Shown here piece after piece: positions 35,693 to 44,935 of a stretch of 64,000 bases of DNA. Where the stretch lies: contig NZ_JACVAU010000001.1 in assembly GCF_014852005.1 (NCBI RefSeq), positions 1,386,001-1,450,000 of the forward strand, given 5' to 3'. Made by a program: the position numbers and the translations under genes. This DNA comes from Pseudoxanthomonas sp. PXM03. GTDB taxonomy: Bacteria > Pseudomonadota > Gammaproteobacteria > Xanthomonadales > Xanthomonadaceae. The notes beneath the pieces were generated by a model, which did no database searches, was not told where the DNA came from, and was given only the letters and a program-made list of their open reading frames with translations. Every line of letters begins with the position of its first letter. Position 1 is the first letter of the stretch.

Positions 35693-36580
35693 ATGATCCG
35701 CTGCACCATGGTCATTCTGGCGTGGTTGTTGGTGACCGCGCTGCCGACGGCCCGGGCGGCGCCGCTTTCGCCAACCAGCGAAGACGGCACCGCGCCGCGC
35801 GTACCGCTGGAGTATCTGCCTGCACTGAAGGGGGATTACTTCCCGCTGACGGATCGCGGATCCGGGCGCGTGCACCACGTCTATGTGCGCTATCCCGAAG
35901 GCTACGACGCGTCGGCACCGACGCGTTATCCGGTGGTGTACCTGCTGGATGGCGACAGCCTGTTCCCGCTGCTGGCGCCCACGCATCTGTTCCTGCATTA
36001 CGACGAGAAACTGCCGGAGGCCATCCTGGTGGGCATCGCCTATGGCGGCTTCGACCCGGGCATCAACAAGCGCAACACCGACTTCACTGCGCCGGGCGCG
36101 GACGCCACGCCGGAGCAGGGCGGGGCGCCCGGATTCCTGGCCTTCCTGCGCGGGCAACTGGTGCCCGAGGTGGAGCGTCGTTACGCCGGCGATCCGGCGC
36201 GACGCATCCTGGTGGGGCAGTCGCGCGCGGGTTACTTCGTGCTGTGGTCGGCACGCGAGGCGCCGGACCTGTTCTGGGGACGCATCGCCAGCAATCCGGC
36301 GCCCGGTCCGGCGCGTGACGCGCTGTTCGCCGGGGCGCTGCCGCACGCGCGCGACGACCTGCGCGTGGCGGTGGCCAGCGGCACGCGCGACACCGTCGAA
36401 CGCCGGCGGGTGGCGAGGGAGTGGGCCGATGTCTGGACGTCCCGCGCGGATGCACCGTGGCGGGTCGGCTTCTTCGAGATCGCCGATGGCACGCATGCGG
36501 CCAGCATCGGGGAAACGTACCGGCGCGCGATGCTGTGGCTGTTCCGCGAGGGGAACGATCCGCCGGCACCCACCCGCTGA
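35693..36580 (+). CDS. Exported esterase of the EsteraseD/IroE type
   Basis: 295 residues with a signal peptide (about 1-20, ARA-AP). Putative esterase fold: VVYLLDGDSLF, nucleophile elbow GQSRAG (serine), and a C-terminal GTHAAS histidine. Homologues hydrolyse S-formylglutathione, siderophore or acyl esters. The start at 35693 is preferred to an upstream GTG/ATG at 35669. Downstream of the serine hydrolase by 71 bp. Confidence 0.84.
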   Translation: MIRCTMVILAWLLVTALPTARAAPLSPTSEDGTAPRVPLEYLPALKGDYFPLTDRGSGRVHHVYVRYPEGYDASAPTRYPVVYLLDGDSLFPLLAPTHLFLHYDEKLPEAILVGIAYGGFDPGINKRNTDFTAPGADATPEQGGAPGFLAFLRGQLVPEVERRYAGDPARRILVGQSRAGYFVLWSAREAPDLFWGRIASNPAPGPARDALFAGALPHARDDLRVAVASGTRDTVERRRVAREWADVWTSRADAPWRVGFFEIADGTHAASIGETYRRAMLWLFREGNDPPAPTR

Positions 36581-36681
36581 GTGTTCGCCTGAACGTAATC
36601 GCGTTCACAGAACGGTGCCGGTCGTCGGAAAAACCGCCGGCATGTCACACAACCGGCATGTGCGCCCCTTACGCTGCGGGC

Positions 36682-36936
36682 ATGGACACGTTGGCCACCA
36701 TCCGGGCAGCACTGGCCGTCGCCGGGGAACGCATCGAACGCGATGCGTTGCGCGAGGACCCGCGCGTGTTCATGGATCAGCTGTGGCGCCAGGTCTACGA
36801 CGCCGCCCCCGACGATCTGCAACCCTACGTGTGGGCGCGGCTGGCGGACTTCTCCGCGCGACTGGGCCTGATGGGCGACCTGCCCACGCACCGCAGTCCG
36901 GTGCGCGCGCCGCCCGAGGTGTTCGTGCGGCGGTAG
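36682..36936 (+). CDS. Small hypothetical protein
   Basis: 84 residues from ATG 36682. No known domain; composition (IRAALAVAGERIERDALRED, later DDLQPYVWARLADFSARLG) looks like a real soluble helical protein with core-genome codon use. A direct repeat CCGGCATGT lies in the upstream region (about 36637 and 36653). The larger open frame beginning at 36421 overlaps the esterase and is rejected. Confidence 0.55.
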   Translation: MDTLATIRAALAVAGERIERDALREDPRVFMDQLWRQVYDAAPDDLQPYVWARLADFSARLGLMGDLPTHRSPVRAPPEVFVRR

Positions 36937-36942
36937 CGGCGC

Positions 36943-37572
36943 TCACTGCGCCGGCGGGTCCCAGAGACTGTCATCCACGGGCGCCTCGGACAGTCCGCGT
37001 ACCAGCGTCATCACCATCTCGTTCTCGCTGACGCCGTTCTGCCGCGCCAGCTGCTTGAACACGTCCTCGCTCATCGTGACCAGCGGGATCAGGTTGAAGT
37101 GCCAGCGGCCCTGCTCGCGCTCGAATTCGAAATCGAAGGGCATCTCGACGGTGCCGATCTTCAGCCGTGCCGCCGCGTGGTCGCCGTCCACCTGCAGGGT
37201 GCCCAGTTCGCTGCGCTCGACGCCTTCGCGGCCGATCCAGCCGCGGTCCACGGCATGCGTGAACACCGTGCGCCCGTCCATCGCACGCAGGTCATGGGCC
37301 GGGACGCGTGCGCGGATGATCAGCACCTGCAGGCGCTCGGTCATCGGCAGTGCTTCCAGCTCGGTGCGTGGGGCGCTCAACGCCAGTTCGCGATAGCGCG
37401 CGTACTCGCGCAGCGTGCCGGTGGTGACCTGGTCGGCGGCGCGTTCGCCCTGCCGGGCGAGCACGGCGGACTTGTACGCCGCGAATGCGGCGCGCACGGC
37501 GGCTTCGTCGTCGGCTGCGTGGACGCTGAAGATGGGGACGAGCAGCAGGCACAGGATCAGCCAGCGGGACAT
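36943..37572 (-). CDS. Exported protein of unknown function (NTF2-like)
   Basis: 209 residues with a signal peptide (SRWLILCLLLVPIFSVHAAD). The mature part has an alpha+beta character with alternating short strands (AARLKIGTVEMPFDFEFE, GRWHFNLIPL) reminiscent of NTF2/DUF4878-like lipocalin-sized domains; the family cannot be named. It is convergent with the small gene ending at 36936. ATG 37572 places the signal peptide at the N-terminus. Confidence 0.75.
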   Translation of the reverse strand: MSRWLILCLLLVPIFSVHAADDEAAVRAAFAAYKSAVLARQGERAADQVTTGTLREYARYRELALSAPRTELEALPMTERLQVLIIRARVPAHDLRAMDGRTVFTHAVDRGWIGREGVERSELGTLQVDGDHAAARLKIGTVEMPFDFEFEREQGRWHFNLIPLVTMSEDVFKQLARQNGVSENEMVMTLVRGLSEAPVDDSLWDPPAQ

Positions 37573-37696
37573 GCGGTACTTCCATGGCGTGGGGCGCGCC
37601 ATGGTAGGCGATCAGGGATGCGGACAACTCACACTGACCTCATCCGCTGCGCGTCTGCGTTATGCAGGGCATGGAAGCACGTACCATGCACGCTGC

Positions 37697-38224
37697 ATGA
37701 AAACCGAAATCCGCCCCGCACGGCTGTCCGAAGCCGCTGAACTGTCCGCGATGATGCGGCGCACCTTCCTTGCTGCGAACGGCCATTGCAGCACGCCGGA
37801 AAACGTCTCGGCCTTCGTCGCGCAGGCCTATACGCCCGAACGGCAGGCGCAGGAAATCCGCGACCCGGACACGCTTACGCTGATCGTCGAACAGGACGGC
37901 GTGTGGGCCGGCTTCGCGCAACTGCGCTGGGGCACGGTGCCGCCGGCCGAAGTGGGGCTGCGGCCGACGGTGGAACTGGCGCGCATCTACCTGGACGAAG
38001 CCTTCCACGGGCAGGGCATCGCCGCCGTGCTGGTGTCGCACCTGCTGGCGGCGGCACGGCTGCGTGGGTCGCGGTCGGTCTGGCTGACGGTCTGGCAGGA
38101 GGCCCCGCAGGCGATCCGCTTCTGGCGCAAGCATGGCTTCCAGATCGTCGGCCGCTCCCTCTTCCACGTGGGCGATGATCCCAAGGAAGACTGGGTGATG
38201 ACCCAGGTGCTGCCGGCCGGCTGA
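37697..38224 (+). CDS. GNAT-family N-acetyltransferase
   Basis: 175 residues. Acetyl-CoA binding region LARIYLDEAFHGQGIAAVLV (motif A, with H/Q-G-x-G-I-A) and the C-terminal FWRKHGFQIVGR (motif B) are typical. It transfers an acetyl group to an amine; substrate unknown. Start is ATG 37697, since the longer frame from 37415 overlaps the opposite gene. Confidence 0.88.
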   Translation: MKTEIRPARLSEAAELSAMMRRTFLAANGHCSTPENVSAFVAQAYTPERQAQEIRDPDTLTLIVEQDGVWAGFAQLRWGTVPPAEVGLRPTVELARIYLDEAFHGQGIAAVLVSHLLAAARLRGSRSVWLTVWQEAPQAIRFWRKHGFQIVGRSLFHVGDDPKEDWVMTQVLPAG

Positions 38225-38312
38225 TGTCGGGAGCCTTCATACGCGCGCCCGGTCACCTTGCCGGGCGACGGGCTGCGCTAGGCTGCCGCCGGGCATGCGA
38301 TGGAGCACGGTG

Positions 38313-39362
38313 ATGCGTGGAACGGGCTGGAAGTGGATGGCAGGCATGGTGGCGGCGTTCGGACTTGCGGCGGTGGCGCAGGCAGTGCCGTTCTGGGGCG
38401 CGAAGGAAAGCCGTTCGGCGGACACGATGCCGTCCGCGCTGGCGCCCGGCGAGTGGATATGGGGCGGCGACGACAAGGCCATGGGCCCGATGGTGATGCT
38501 GGTCAGCCTCACCGAGCAGCGCGCCTATGTGTATCGCAACGGCGTGCTGGAGGCGGTGAGCACCGTCAGCACGGGCAAGCCCGGGCATGAGACCCCGACG
38601 GGTGTGTTCACCATCCTGCAGAAGGACAAGGACCACCGTTCCAGCACGTACAACAACGCGCCGATGCCGTATCAGGAGCGGCTGACGTGGGATGGCGTGG
38701 CGCTGCACGCGGGTGGCCTGCCCGGATTCCCCGAATCGCACGGGTGCGTGCATCTGCCGTCGGAGTTCGCGCGTCGCCTGTTCGATGCCACCACGATGGG
38801 CATGACGGTGGTGATCGCCAAGGACGGGGTGTCACACTCGGACATGGTGCATCCGCTGCTGCTGTCGCCGGTCGCGGCCTCGGGGGCGGATGCTGCGTCA
38901 GTGCCATTGGCCGCAGACGAGCCCTTCCGCTGGACGCCGGCCGCTGCGCCGCTGGGGCCGGTATCGCTGGTGCTGAGCCGCAGCGACCAGCGCCTGGTGG
39001 TGCTGCGCAACGGGGTGGAGATCGGCCGCACGCGGGTGCAACTGCGCAGGCCGGGCCTGGTGCTGGGCACGCATGCCTACGTGATGGGCAGCGGGTACAT
39101 GCAGGGCACGTTCGCGCAATTTCCCCAGGGCCGTGCGCCGCAATGGATGGCCATCGCGATCCCCGGGCATGAAGACGACGCCGGTCGCGTGCTGGACCGC
39201 GACGCCATCGACAACGTCGTGATCCCCGCTGCGTTCGCCGCGAACGTCTACCCGCTGCTCGTACCAGGAACCGTACTGGTGGCGACCGACGCCAGCCTGC
39301 TGCCGCAGACGACGGGCGCCCGCGTGCAGGTGGTCAATGCCGACCCGCCCCACACGTTGTAA
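38313..39362 (+). CDS. Exported L,D-transpeptidase with a second, inactive YkuD-like domain
   Basis: 349 residues with an N-terminal signal (about 8-24). The first YkuD domain (about 58-170) has H132 and SHGC (142-145, catalytic C145), but the usual following arginine is H147. A second copy (about 215-325) repeats the pattern PVSLVLSRSDQRLVVLRNG; the SHGCVHLP segment is replaced by AIDNVVIP, with N301 at the cysteine position, so it is probably non-catalytic. Acts in peptidoglycan cross-linking or protein attachment in the periplasm. Start at 38313 has GGAGC upstream. Confidence 0.87.
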   Translation: MRGTGWKWMAGMVAAFGLAAVAQAVPFWGAKESRSADTMPSALAPGEWIWGGDDKAMGPMVMLVSLTEQRAYVYRNGVLEAVSTVSTGKPGHETPTGVFTILQKDKDHRSSTYNNAPMPYQERLTWDGVALHAGGLPGFPESHGCVHLPSEFARRLFDATTMGMTVVIAKDGVSHSDMVHPLLLSPVAASGADAASVPLAADEPFRWTPAAAPLGPVSLVLSRSDQRLVVLRNGVEIGRTRVQLRRPGLVLGTHAYVMGSGYMQGTFAQFPQGRAPQWMAIAIPGHEDDAGRVLDRDAIDNVVIPAAFAANVYPLLVPGTVLVATDASLLPQTTGARVQVVNADPPHTL

Positions 39363-39382
39363 TTGCTGCGACCTGTCGGGCG

Positions 39383-41446
39383 CTAGGCCGTGGGCTGGCG
39401 CAGCACCGGGTTGTCCCAGCCGGGGCGCGGGGCGAAGCGGTCGCCATGGCGGGCCTGCAGGGCCTTGAGCTTTTCCAGCAGCACGTCGGGGCCGACCGCC
39501 TTGACGTGTTCGATCGGACCGCCGCGGAATGGGGCGAAGCCGGTGCCGAAGATCACGCCTGCATCGAGCAGATCGCTGTCGGCGACCACGCCGTCGTGCA
39601 GGCAGGCGACGGCTTCGTTGAGCAGCGGCAGGATCAGGCGGTCCTCGAGATCATCGGGTGCCTTGTAGTCCTGCGGGACCTGCGGCTTCACGGCTTTGCC
39701 GTTCTCCCACTTGTAGAGGCCCTGGCCGTCCTTCTTGCCGCGCTTGCCGGGTTCGACCGTCGCCAGTGCCGCCGGCAACGTCAGGCCGAGGAACGGCGAC
39801 AGTTCCGCCCCCACGCCCTGGGCCACGTCCAGGCCCACGGTGTCGATCAGTTCGATCGGGCCCATCGGCATGCCGAACTTCACTGCGGCCTTGTCGATCA
39901 CCGGGCCGGGGATGCCTTCGGCGTAGGCGGTGGCGGCTTCGAGCATGTACGGGAACAGCACGCGATTGACCAGGAAGCCCGGCGTGCCGGCCACCGGCAC
40001 CGGGAACTTGTCCAACGCCTTGCAGAACGCAGCCAGGCGCTTGACGTTGGCGTCGTCGAGCGCGTCGTGCTGCACGATCTCTACCAGCGGCATCAGCGCC
40101 ACAGGGTTGAAGTAGTGCAGGCCGGCGAACTGTGCGGGACGCTGGATGTGCTCGCGCAGCTCGGTCAGCGGGATTGATGACGTGTTGGTGGTCAGCAGCG
40201 CATCGGCCTTCAGGCGCGGCTCGACGGTCTGGTAGAGATCGCGCTTGGCTTCGGGGTTCTCGATGATCGCTTCGATCACCAGGTCGGCCTGCGGCACGCC
40301 GTCGCCGGCCAGGTCGCCCTTCAATCGCGCGGCCACGGCGGGACGCTTGCTCTCGTCCTTCACCTTCTTGGTGAACAATTCCTGCGCGCGGGAGAGTGCG
40401 CCGTCGATGAAGCGCTGCTCACGGTCCTGCAGGGTGACGTTGAACCCCTTGTAGGCCGACCACGCCGCGATGTCGCCGCCCATCACGCCGGCACCGACGA
40501 CATGCACGTTCGCGATGCCATGGTCCTTGCCGCCGAGGCCCTTCAGGCGTTCGGTGAGGAAGAAGATGCGGATCAGGTTGCGCGCGGTCGGCGTGCCCGC
40601 CAGCTTCACCACTGCCTTGCGCTCGGCGTCGAGGCGGGCCTGGACGCCCTTGCCGCCGGCGGTCTTCCACACATTGATCAGCGCATACGGCGAGGGGTAG
40701 TGCGCCTTCGGCGCCTTGCGCGCGACCTGCTTGAGCATCTGCGGCGCCAGCAACTGGCGCGCGATCCAGCTGTTGCTGATCCAGCCGGTGAAGCGTTGCT
40801 TGAACGGGCGCTGCGGGCGCGAGGCGATCAAGGCGATCGCGGCATCGATCAGCACGGCCGGCTCGGCGATCTTGTCGACCAGGCCCATCGCCTTTGCGGA
40901 GCTGGCCGACAACGTGCGGCCGGTCAGCATCATGTCCATCGCCTTCGGTGATCCCACCAGGCGCGGCAGTCGCGCGCTGCCGCCCCAACCAGGGAAGATG
41001 CCCAGCTTCACTTCGGGCAAGCCGATGCGCGTGGACGGGTCGCTGCTGGCCACGCGGTAGTCGCAGGCCAGCGAGATTTCGGTACCGCCGCCCATGCAGA
41101 AGCCGTGGATGGCCGACACCGTCGGGCAGGGCAGTTCGGCCAGTTTCTGAAACACGGCCTGGCCGCGGCGGATCGCGTCGTTGACCGTGCCCTTGCGGTC
41201 GAACTCCTGGAATTCCTTCAGGTCCGCGCCGGCGATGAAGCCCGATGTCTTCGCCGAACGCAGCACCACGCCTTTCGGCGGATCGATGGACAGGCGTTCG
41301 ATGATGTCGGCCAGTTCGATCAGCACGTCCTGCGAGAACGCATTGACGCTGGCGCCCTGGCGGTCGAAGGCCAGCACCACGATGCCGTCCTCGCGTAGCT
41401 CGGTCTGCCAGTGACTGAATCGCAGCCCATCGAAGTTCGCGGCCAT
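39383..41446 (-). CDS. Fatty-acid beta-oxidation multifunctional protein (FadJ/FadB-like)
   Basis: 687 residues. N-terminal enoyl-CoA hydratase/isomerase (AGADLKEF, GFCMGGGTEISLACDYRV, GIFPGWGGS, about 1-190), then 3-hydroxyacyl-CoA dehydrogenase with NAD motif VVGAGVMGGDIA (about 315-326) and HYFNPVALMPLVEIV, followed by the C-terminal dimer domain. It catalyses hydration and NAD+-linked oxidation of acyl-CoA. No thiolase gene adjoins it, so it is an orphan alpha subunit. It converges on the L,D-transpeptidase gene. Confidence 0.92.
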   Translation of the reverse strand: MAANFDGLRFSHWQTELREDGIVVLAFDRQGASVNAFSQDVLIELADIIERLSIDPPKGVVLRSAKTSGFIAGADLKEFQEFDRKGTVNDAIRRGQAVFQKLAELPCPTVSAIHGFCMGGGTEISLACDYRVASSDPSTRIGLPEVKLGIFPGWGGSARLPRLVGSPKAMDMMLTGRTLSASSAKAMGLVDKIAEPAVLIDAAIALIASRPQRPFKQRFTGWISNSWIARQLLAPQMLKQVARKAPKAHYPSPYALINVWKTAGGKGVQARLDAERKAVVKLAGTPTARNLIRIFFLTERLKGLGGKDHGIANVHVVGAGVMGGDIAAWSAYKGFNVTLQDREQRFIDGALSRAQELFTKKVKDESKRPAVAARLKGDLAGDGVPQADLVIEAIIENPEAKRDLYQTVEPRLKADALLTTNTSSIPLTELREHIQRPAQFAGLHYFNPVALMPLVEIVQHDALDDANVKRLAAFCKALDKFPVPVAGTPGFLVNRVLFPYMLEAATAYAEGIPGPVIDKAAVKFGMPMGPIELIDTVGLDVAQGVGAELSPFLGLTLPAALATVEPGKRGKKDGQGLYKWENGKAVKPQVPQDYKAPDDLEDRLILPLLNEAVACLHDGVVADSDLLDAGVIFGTGFAPFRGGPIEHVKAVGPDVLLEKLKALQARHGDRFAPRPGWDNPVLRQPTA

Positions 41447-41617
41447 GCAGGGACCATCCGTTCACGTATGGATAAGGCCGCTATCATCCCGAGGTTGTTT
41501 CATCCCCGTCAAATCCACATATCAACGAGAACGTCGTCACGGGCGTGACCGGCGGCAGGGGGATGTTCCCGCTGCGCCGGTTAAATTCTTGATAGGGCAA
41601 CGGTTTGGACAAGGCGT

Positions 41618-41645
41618 TGAACTTTCCTCCGCTAGCGCGGTCACA
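41618..41645 (+). promoter_or_regulatory. Putative sigma-E promoter of rpoE
   Basis: TGAACTT (41618-41624), a 16-base spacer and TCACA (41641-41645) fit the RpoE consensus GGAACTT-N16-TCnnA. It lies 40 bp upstream of the rpoE start codon, consistent with autoregulation. Confidence 0.45.
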
Positions 41646-41685
41646 GGGCACGGCCAACGCCGAGCCGACAGGAGTGCGGCCCGGC

Positions 41686-42306
41686 ATGGCCGAAACAGAT
41701 CCAACCCAGGAGCTGGACCTCGAGCTGGTCAGGCGCGTGCAACGCGGCGACAGCGCGGCCTTCGACCTGCTGGTGCGCAAGTACCAGCATCGCGTGGTGG
41801 CGTTGATCGGGCGTTACATCCATGACTGGAGCGAGTGCCAGGACGTGGCCCAGGAGACCTTCCTGCGTGCATATCGCGCGCTGGGGAACTTCAGGGGCGA
41901 TTCCCAGTTCTATACGTGGCTGCACCGTATCGCCGTGAACACCGCCAAGAATCACCTGGTCGCACACAACCGCCGCCCTCCCACGGCGGACGTGGACGCC
42001 GCCGACGCCGAGCAGTACGACATCGGCGCCCGGCTGCGCGACACCGACACGCCCGAGCGCGAGCTGATGCGCCAGGAGATGGAGGCGACGGTGATGAAGG
42101 CCGTGGACGGCCTGCCCGAGGAGCTGCGGACTGCGATCACCTTGCGCGAGGTGGAAGGCCTCAGCTACGAGGAGATCGCGCAGAAGATGGACTGCCCGAT
42201 CGGCACCGTGCGTTCCCGGATCTTCCGGGCGCGCGAGGCCATCGATGAACAGCTGCGTCCCCTGCTGGACAACGACAGTGCAACCCGGGAGCGAGCCCGC
42301 TCATGA
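41686..42306 (+). CDS. rpoE: RNA polymerase sigma-E factor
   Basis: 206 residues. Region 2 (QDVAQETFLRAYRALGNF) and region 4 (YEEIAQKMDCPIGTVRSRIF) define an ECF sigma factor of the envelope-stress group. Start at ATG 41686 (MAETDPTQELD) matches the Xanthomonadaceae form; an in-frame TTG at 41605 would overlap the promoter. It overlaps rseA by 4 bp and heads the rpoE-rseA-mucD operon. Confidence 0.93.
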   Translation: MAETDPTQELDLELVRRVQRGDSAAFDLLVRKYQHRVVALIGRYIHDWSECQDVAQETFLRAYRALGNFRGDSQFYTWLHRIAVNTAKNHLVAHNRRPPTADVDAADAEQYDIGARLRDTDTPERELMRQEMEATVMKAVDGLPEELRTAITLREVEGLSYEEIAQKMDCPIGTVRSRIFRAREAIDEQLRPLLDNDSATRERARS

Positions 42307-43208
42307 CCGCCCGCAACGAGACTCCGATCATCGACAAGCTAGAAACCCATCACCGCCAGCAACTGTCCGCCCTGATGGACGGCCACCTGCCTGCGGATGA
42401 AGCGCGCTTCCTGCTGCGGCGACTGCAGCACGACCAGGACCTGGCCGGGTGCTGGGAACGCTGGCAGTTGTGCGGCGACGTGCTGCGCGGTGAAGGCCGT
42501 GCGCCGGCGCCCGCAGGCTTCGCCGAGCGCGTGGCACGGGCGATCGCGGCCGAATCCGTTCCCGCCTCCGCCGCATCGCAGATGCAGGCCCCGCGTTCGC
42601 GCAACCTGCTCGCGCGCTGGGGCGGTGGCGCGCTTGCGGCGTCGGTGGCGCTGGTCGCGTTGTTCATGGCGCGCCAGCAATCGCCGCAGGACGTGCCGGT
42701 GGGCGAGGGAACCCAGGTGGCATCCACGCAGACAACAACCCCCGCCGTTCCGGCGGAGACGCCTTCAGCGCCCGCGCCGGACGCCGAGGCCTACGCGGTG
42801 GCCGCTGTTGCTGCCGTGGCCAGCGTGCCCCGCCGGCAGGACAATGCCGCCCGTCGCAGTGCCACGCGCAGCCAGCAGGCAGCGCGCAGCGCGCAGCGTG
42901 TGGCGCGCGCCGATGCCCCGGTCCGAGCGACGGGCACTGCGCAGAACGCGCCGATGGACACCGTCGGTACGCTGGTGGCGGCCGCACCGTCGCAACTCGC
43001 CGCCAATCCCTTCGCCCATCGGGCAGGCGATACCGGCAGCGTGCCGTCCCGGCCATGGCCGAGGTCCGCGTTGTCGGGGTATCCATCGGCCAATGGTGGT
43101 CTGACGACGGGGTACAGCTCCGATTCGGCCGCGCGCACCTTCTACCCGTTCGAGCCGCGCCTGCAGTCCGCGCCGGCGACACCTCCGATCGACGCGCCGC
43201 GCGAATGA
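42303..43208 (+). CDS. rseA: Anti-sigma-E factor RseA
   Basis: 301 residues. The N-terminal segment (LSALMDGHLPADEARFLLRR) is the sigma-E-binding domain; a single transmembrane helix lies about 103-121 (GALAASVALVALFMARQ), with an Ala/Pro/Arg-rich periplasmic part. It holds RpoE inactive at the membrane until cleaved. It is longer than the E. coli protein because of a low-complexity periplasmic region. Translationally coupled to rpoE. Confidence 0.9.
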   Translation: MTARNETPIIDKLETHHRQQLSALMDGHLPADEARFLLRRLQHDQDLAGCWERWQLCGDVLRGEGRAPAPAGFAERVARAIAAESVPASAASQMQAPRSRNLLARWGGGALAASVALVALFMARQQSPQDVPVGEGTQVASTQTTTPAVPAETPSAPAPDAEAYAVAAVAAVASVPRRQDNAARRSATRSQQAARSAQRVARADAPVRATGTAQNAPMDTVGTLVAAAPSQLAANPFAHRAGDTGSVPSRPWPRSALSGYPSANGGLTTGYSSDSAARTFYPFEPRLQSAPATPPIDAPRE

Positions 43209-43239
43209 CCCCGGCTTCCGGTCGTCGGCCGGAGGCGAG

Positions 43240-44778
43240 ATGAAATCCCTACCTTTTCCTGATCGAGGCATGCGTTCGATGACTCCTCACGCCCGTTCCG
43301 GCCTGTTGGCCGTGCTGATGCTCACCACCCCACTCGCCGCCTGCGCGCAGCAGCCTGAGGCGCCTGTGCCTGCGGTGGTGACGGCGCCTGTCGCTGCGCA
43401 GTCGGCAGCCCCGCAACTGGTGACCGGCCTTCCCGACTTCACCCAACTGGTGGAGCAGGTGGGACCGGGCGTGGTGAACGTGGAGGCGACGGTGGGGTCG
43501 CGCCGCAGTGCGCAGGCCGAAGAAGCCGAGATACCCGAGATCTTCCGGCGCATGCTGCCACCCGGCTTCCCGATGCCGGGCCCAGGCCAGCAGGGGCCGC
43601 AGCGGCGCGGTACCTCGATGGGATCGGGTTTCATCATTTCAGCCGACGGCTACGTGCTGACCAATCATCACGTGGTGGATGGCGCCGACGAGGTGAAGGT
43701 CACCCTGCCGGACCGCCGCGAGCTGACCGCCAAGGTGGTCGGCAGCGACCAGCAATACGACGTGGCGCTGCTGAAGGTCGAGGCCAAGGGCCTGCCGACC
43801 GTGCGCATCGGCAACTCGGCCACGCTGAAGCCGGGCCAGTGGGTGGTGGCGATCGGCTCGCCGCTGGGGCTGGATCACTCCGTCACCGCCGGCATCGTCA
43901 GTGCCGTGGGTCGCAGTGCGTCGGCCGAGCAGCGTTACGTGCCTTTCATCCAGACCGATGTGGCGATCAATCAGGGCAATTCGGGCGGCCCGCTGCTCAA
44001 TACGCGCGGTGAAGTGGTCGGCATCAACTCGCAGATCTTCTCGGTGTCCGGCGGCTACATGGGCATCAGCTTCGCGATTCCGATCGATTTGGCGATGGGC
44101 GCGGTGGAGCAACTCAAGAGCACCGGCAAGGTCAGTCGCGGGCAGCTGGGTGTGCAGGTAGGTGCGGTGACCTCCGATGCCGTGAAGGGCTTCGGGCTTC
44201 CCGACAACCGGGGTGCGCTGGTCAATGACGTGGTGGGTGGCAGTCCTGCGGCGAAGGCCGGCATCGGTCCCGGAGACGTCATCCGTTCGGTCAATGGCCG
44301 CGCGATCAACGATTCGAGCGATCTGCCGCCGATCATCGGCGCGATGGCCCCCGGGACCAAGGTCACCTTGGGTGTCCTGCGCGATGGGAAGCCGCGTGAT
44401 CTGACCGTGACGCTCAGCGAACTGGACGAAGGCGAGGCGGGAGCGAGTGTCGCCCCGGCGTCGCCCGACAGGCCGGCAGCTCCGGCCGGACGCAATGCGC
44501 TCGGCATCCAGACCCAATCGCTGGACGCGAACAGCCGCAAGCAACTGGGCATTGAAGGCAGCGACGGCGTGCTGGTGGCGCGTGTGGACAGCGCTGCCGC
44601 CCGCGAGGCGGGCCTTGCGCCGGGCATGGTGATCCTGCAGGTAGGCCGCATCAAGGTGGACAGCCCTGCGGCGCTGGACCGGGAACTGGCCGCTGCGAAG
44701 CCCGGTGACACCGTGATGCTGCTGGTGCGCCATCGCGGCGTGACCCGTTTCGTCGCCGTGACGGTGGAAAAAGGCTGA
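43240..44778 (+). CDS. mucD: Periplasmic serine protease MucD/DegP-type
   Basis: 512 residues. The catalytic triad lies in TNHHVVDG (His), YDVALL (Asp) and NQGNSGGP (Ser), with two PDZ domains after it (about 275-365 and 410-505). The N-terminus has a cysteine after a hydrophobic run (TTPLAACAQQ), suggesting a lipoprotein, unlike soluble DegP. It degrades misfolded envelope proteins and is expected to be under RpoE control. Start ATG 43240 follows GGAGGCGAG. Confidence 0.92.
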   Translation: MKSLPFPDRGMRSMTPHARSGLLAVLMLTTPLAACAQQPEAPVPAVVTAPVAAQSAAPQLVTGLPDFTQLVEQVGPGVVNVEATVGSRRSAQAEEAEIPEIFRRMLPPGFPMPGPGQQGPQRRGTSMGSGFIISADGYVLTNHHVVDGADEVKVTLPDRRELTAKVVGSDQQYDVALLKVEAKGLPTVRIGNSATLKPGQWVVAIGSPLGLDHSVTAGIVSAVGRSASAEQRYVPFIQTDVAINQGNSGGPLLNTRGEVVGINSQIFSVSGGYMGISFAIPIDLAMGAVEQLKSTGKVSRGQLGVQVGAVTSDAVKGFGLPDNRGALVNDVVGGSPAAKAGIGPGDVIRSVNGRAINDSSDLPPIIGAMAPGTKVTLGVLRDGKPRDLTVTLSELDEGEAGASVAPASPDRPAAPAGRNALGIQTQSLDANSRKQLGIEGSDGVLVARVDSAAAREAGLAPGMVILQVGRIKVDSPAALDRELAAAKPGDTVMLLVRHRGVTRFVAVTVEKG

Positions 44779-44806
44779 ACCACGCTCGCCATCGCAGGTG
44801 ACCCCC

Positions 44807-44839
44807 CGTCGCCCCGCCTTTGCGGGGCGACGGCGTTTT
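44807..44839 (+). terminator. Intrinsic terminator after mucD
   Basis: CGTCGCCCCGC, loop CTTT, GCGGGGCGACG, then GCGTTTT: an 11-bp perfect stem with T-run, between mucD and lepA. It separates the sigma-E operon from the lepA unit. Confidence 0.85.
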
Positions 44840-44935
44840 CCCCGGGGCCGGGATGCGGATCGGCGAGACCGGGCAGTGTCCGTGCGATAATGTCCCGTTA
44901 TTCCTGACGACCGCACAGGCCGCCGCGCACTCCCC

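Noticed and set aside
36421-36681. N-terminal extension of the small gene ending at 36936
   Set aside because: It would overlap the esterase gene and its translation is arginine/proline-rich shadow; the ATG at 36682 fits better.
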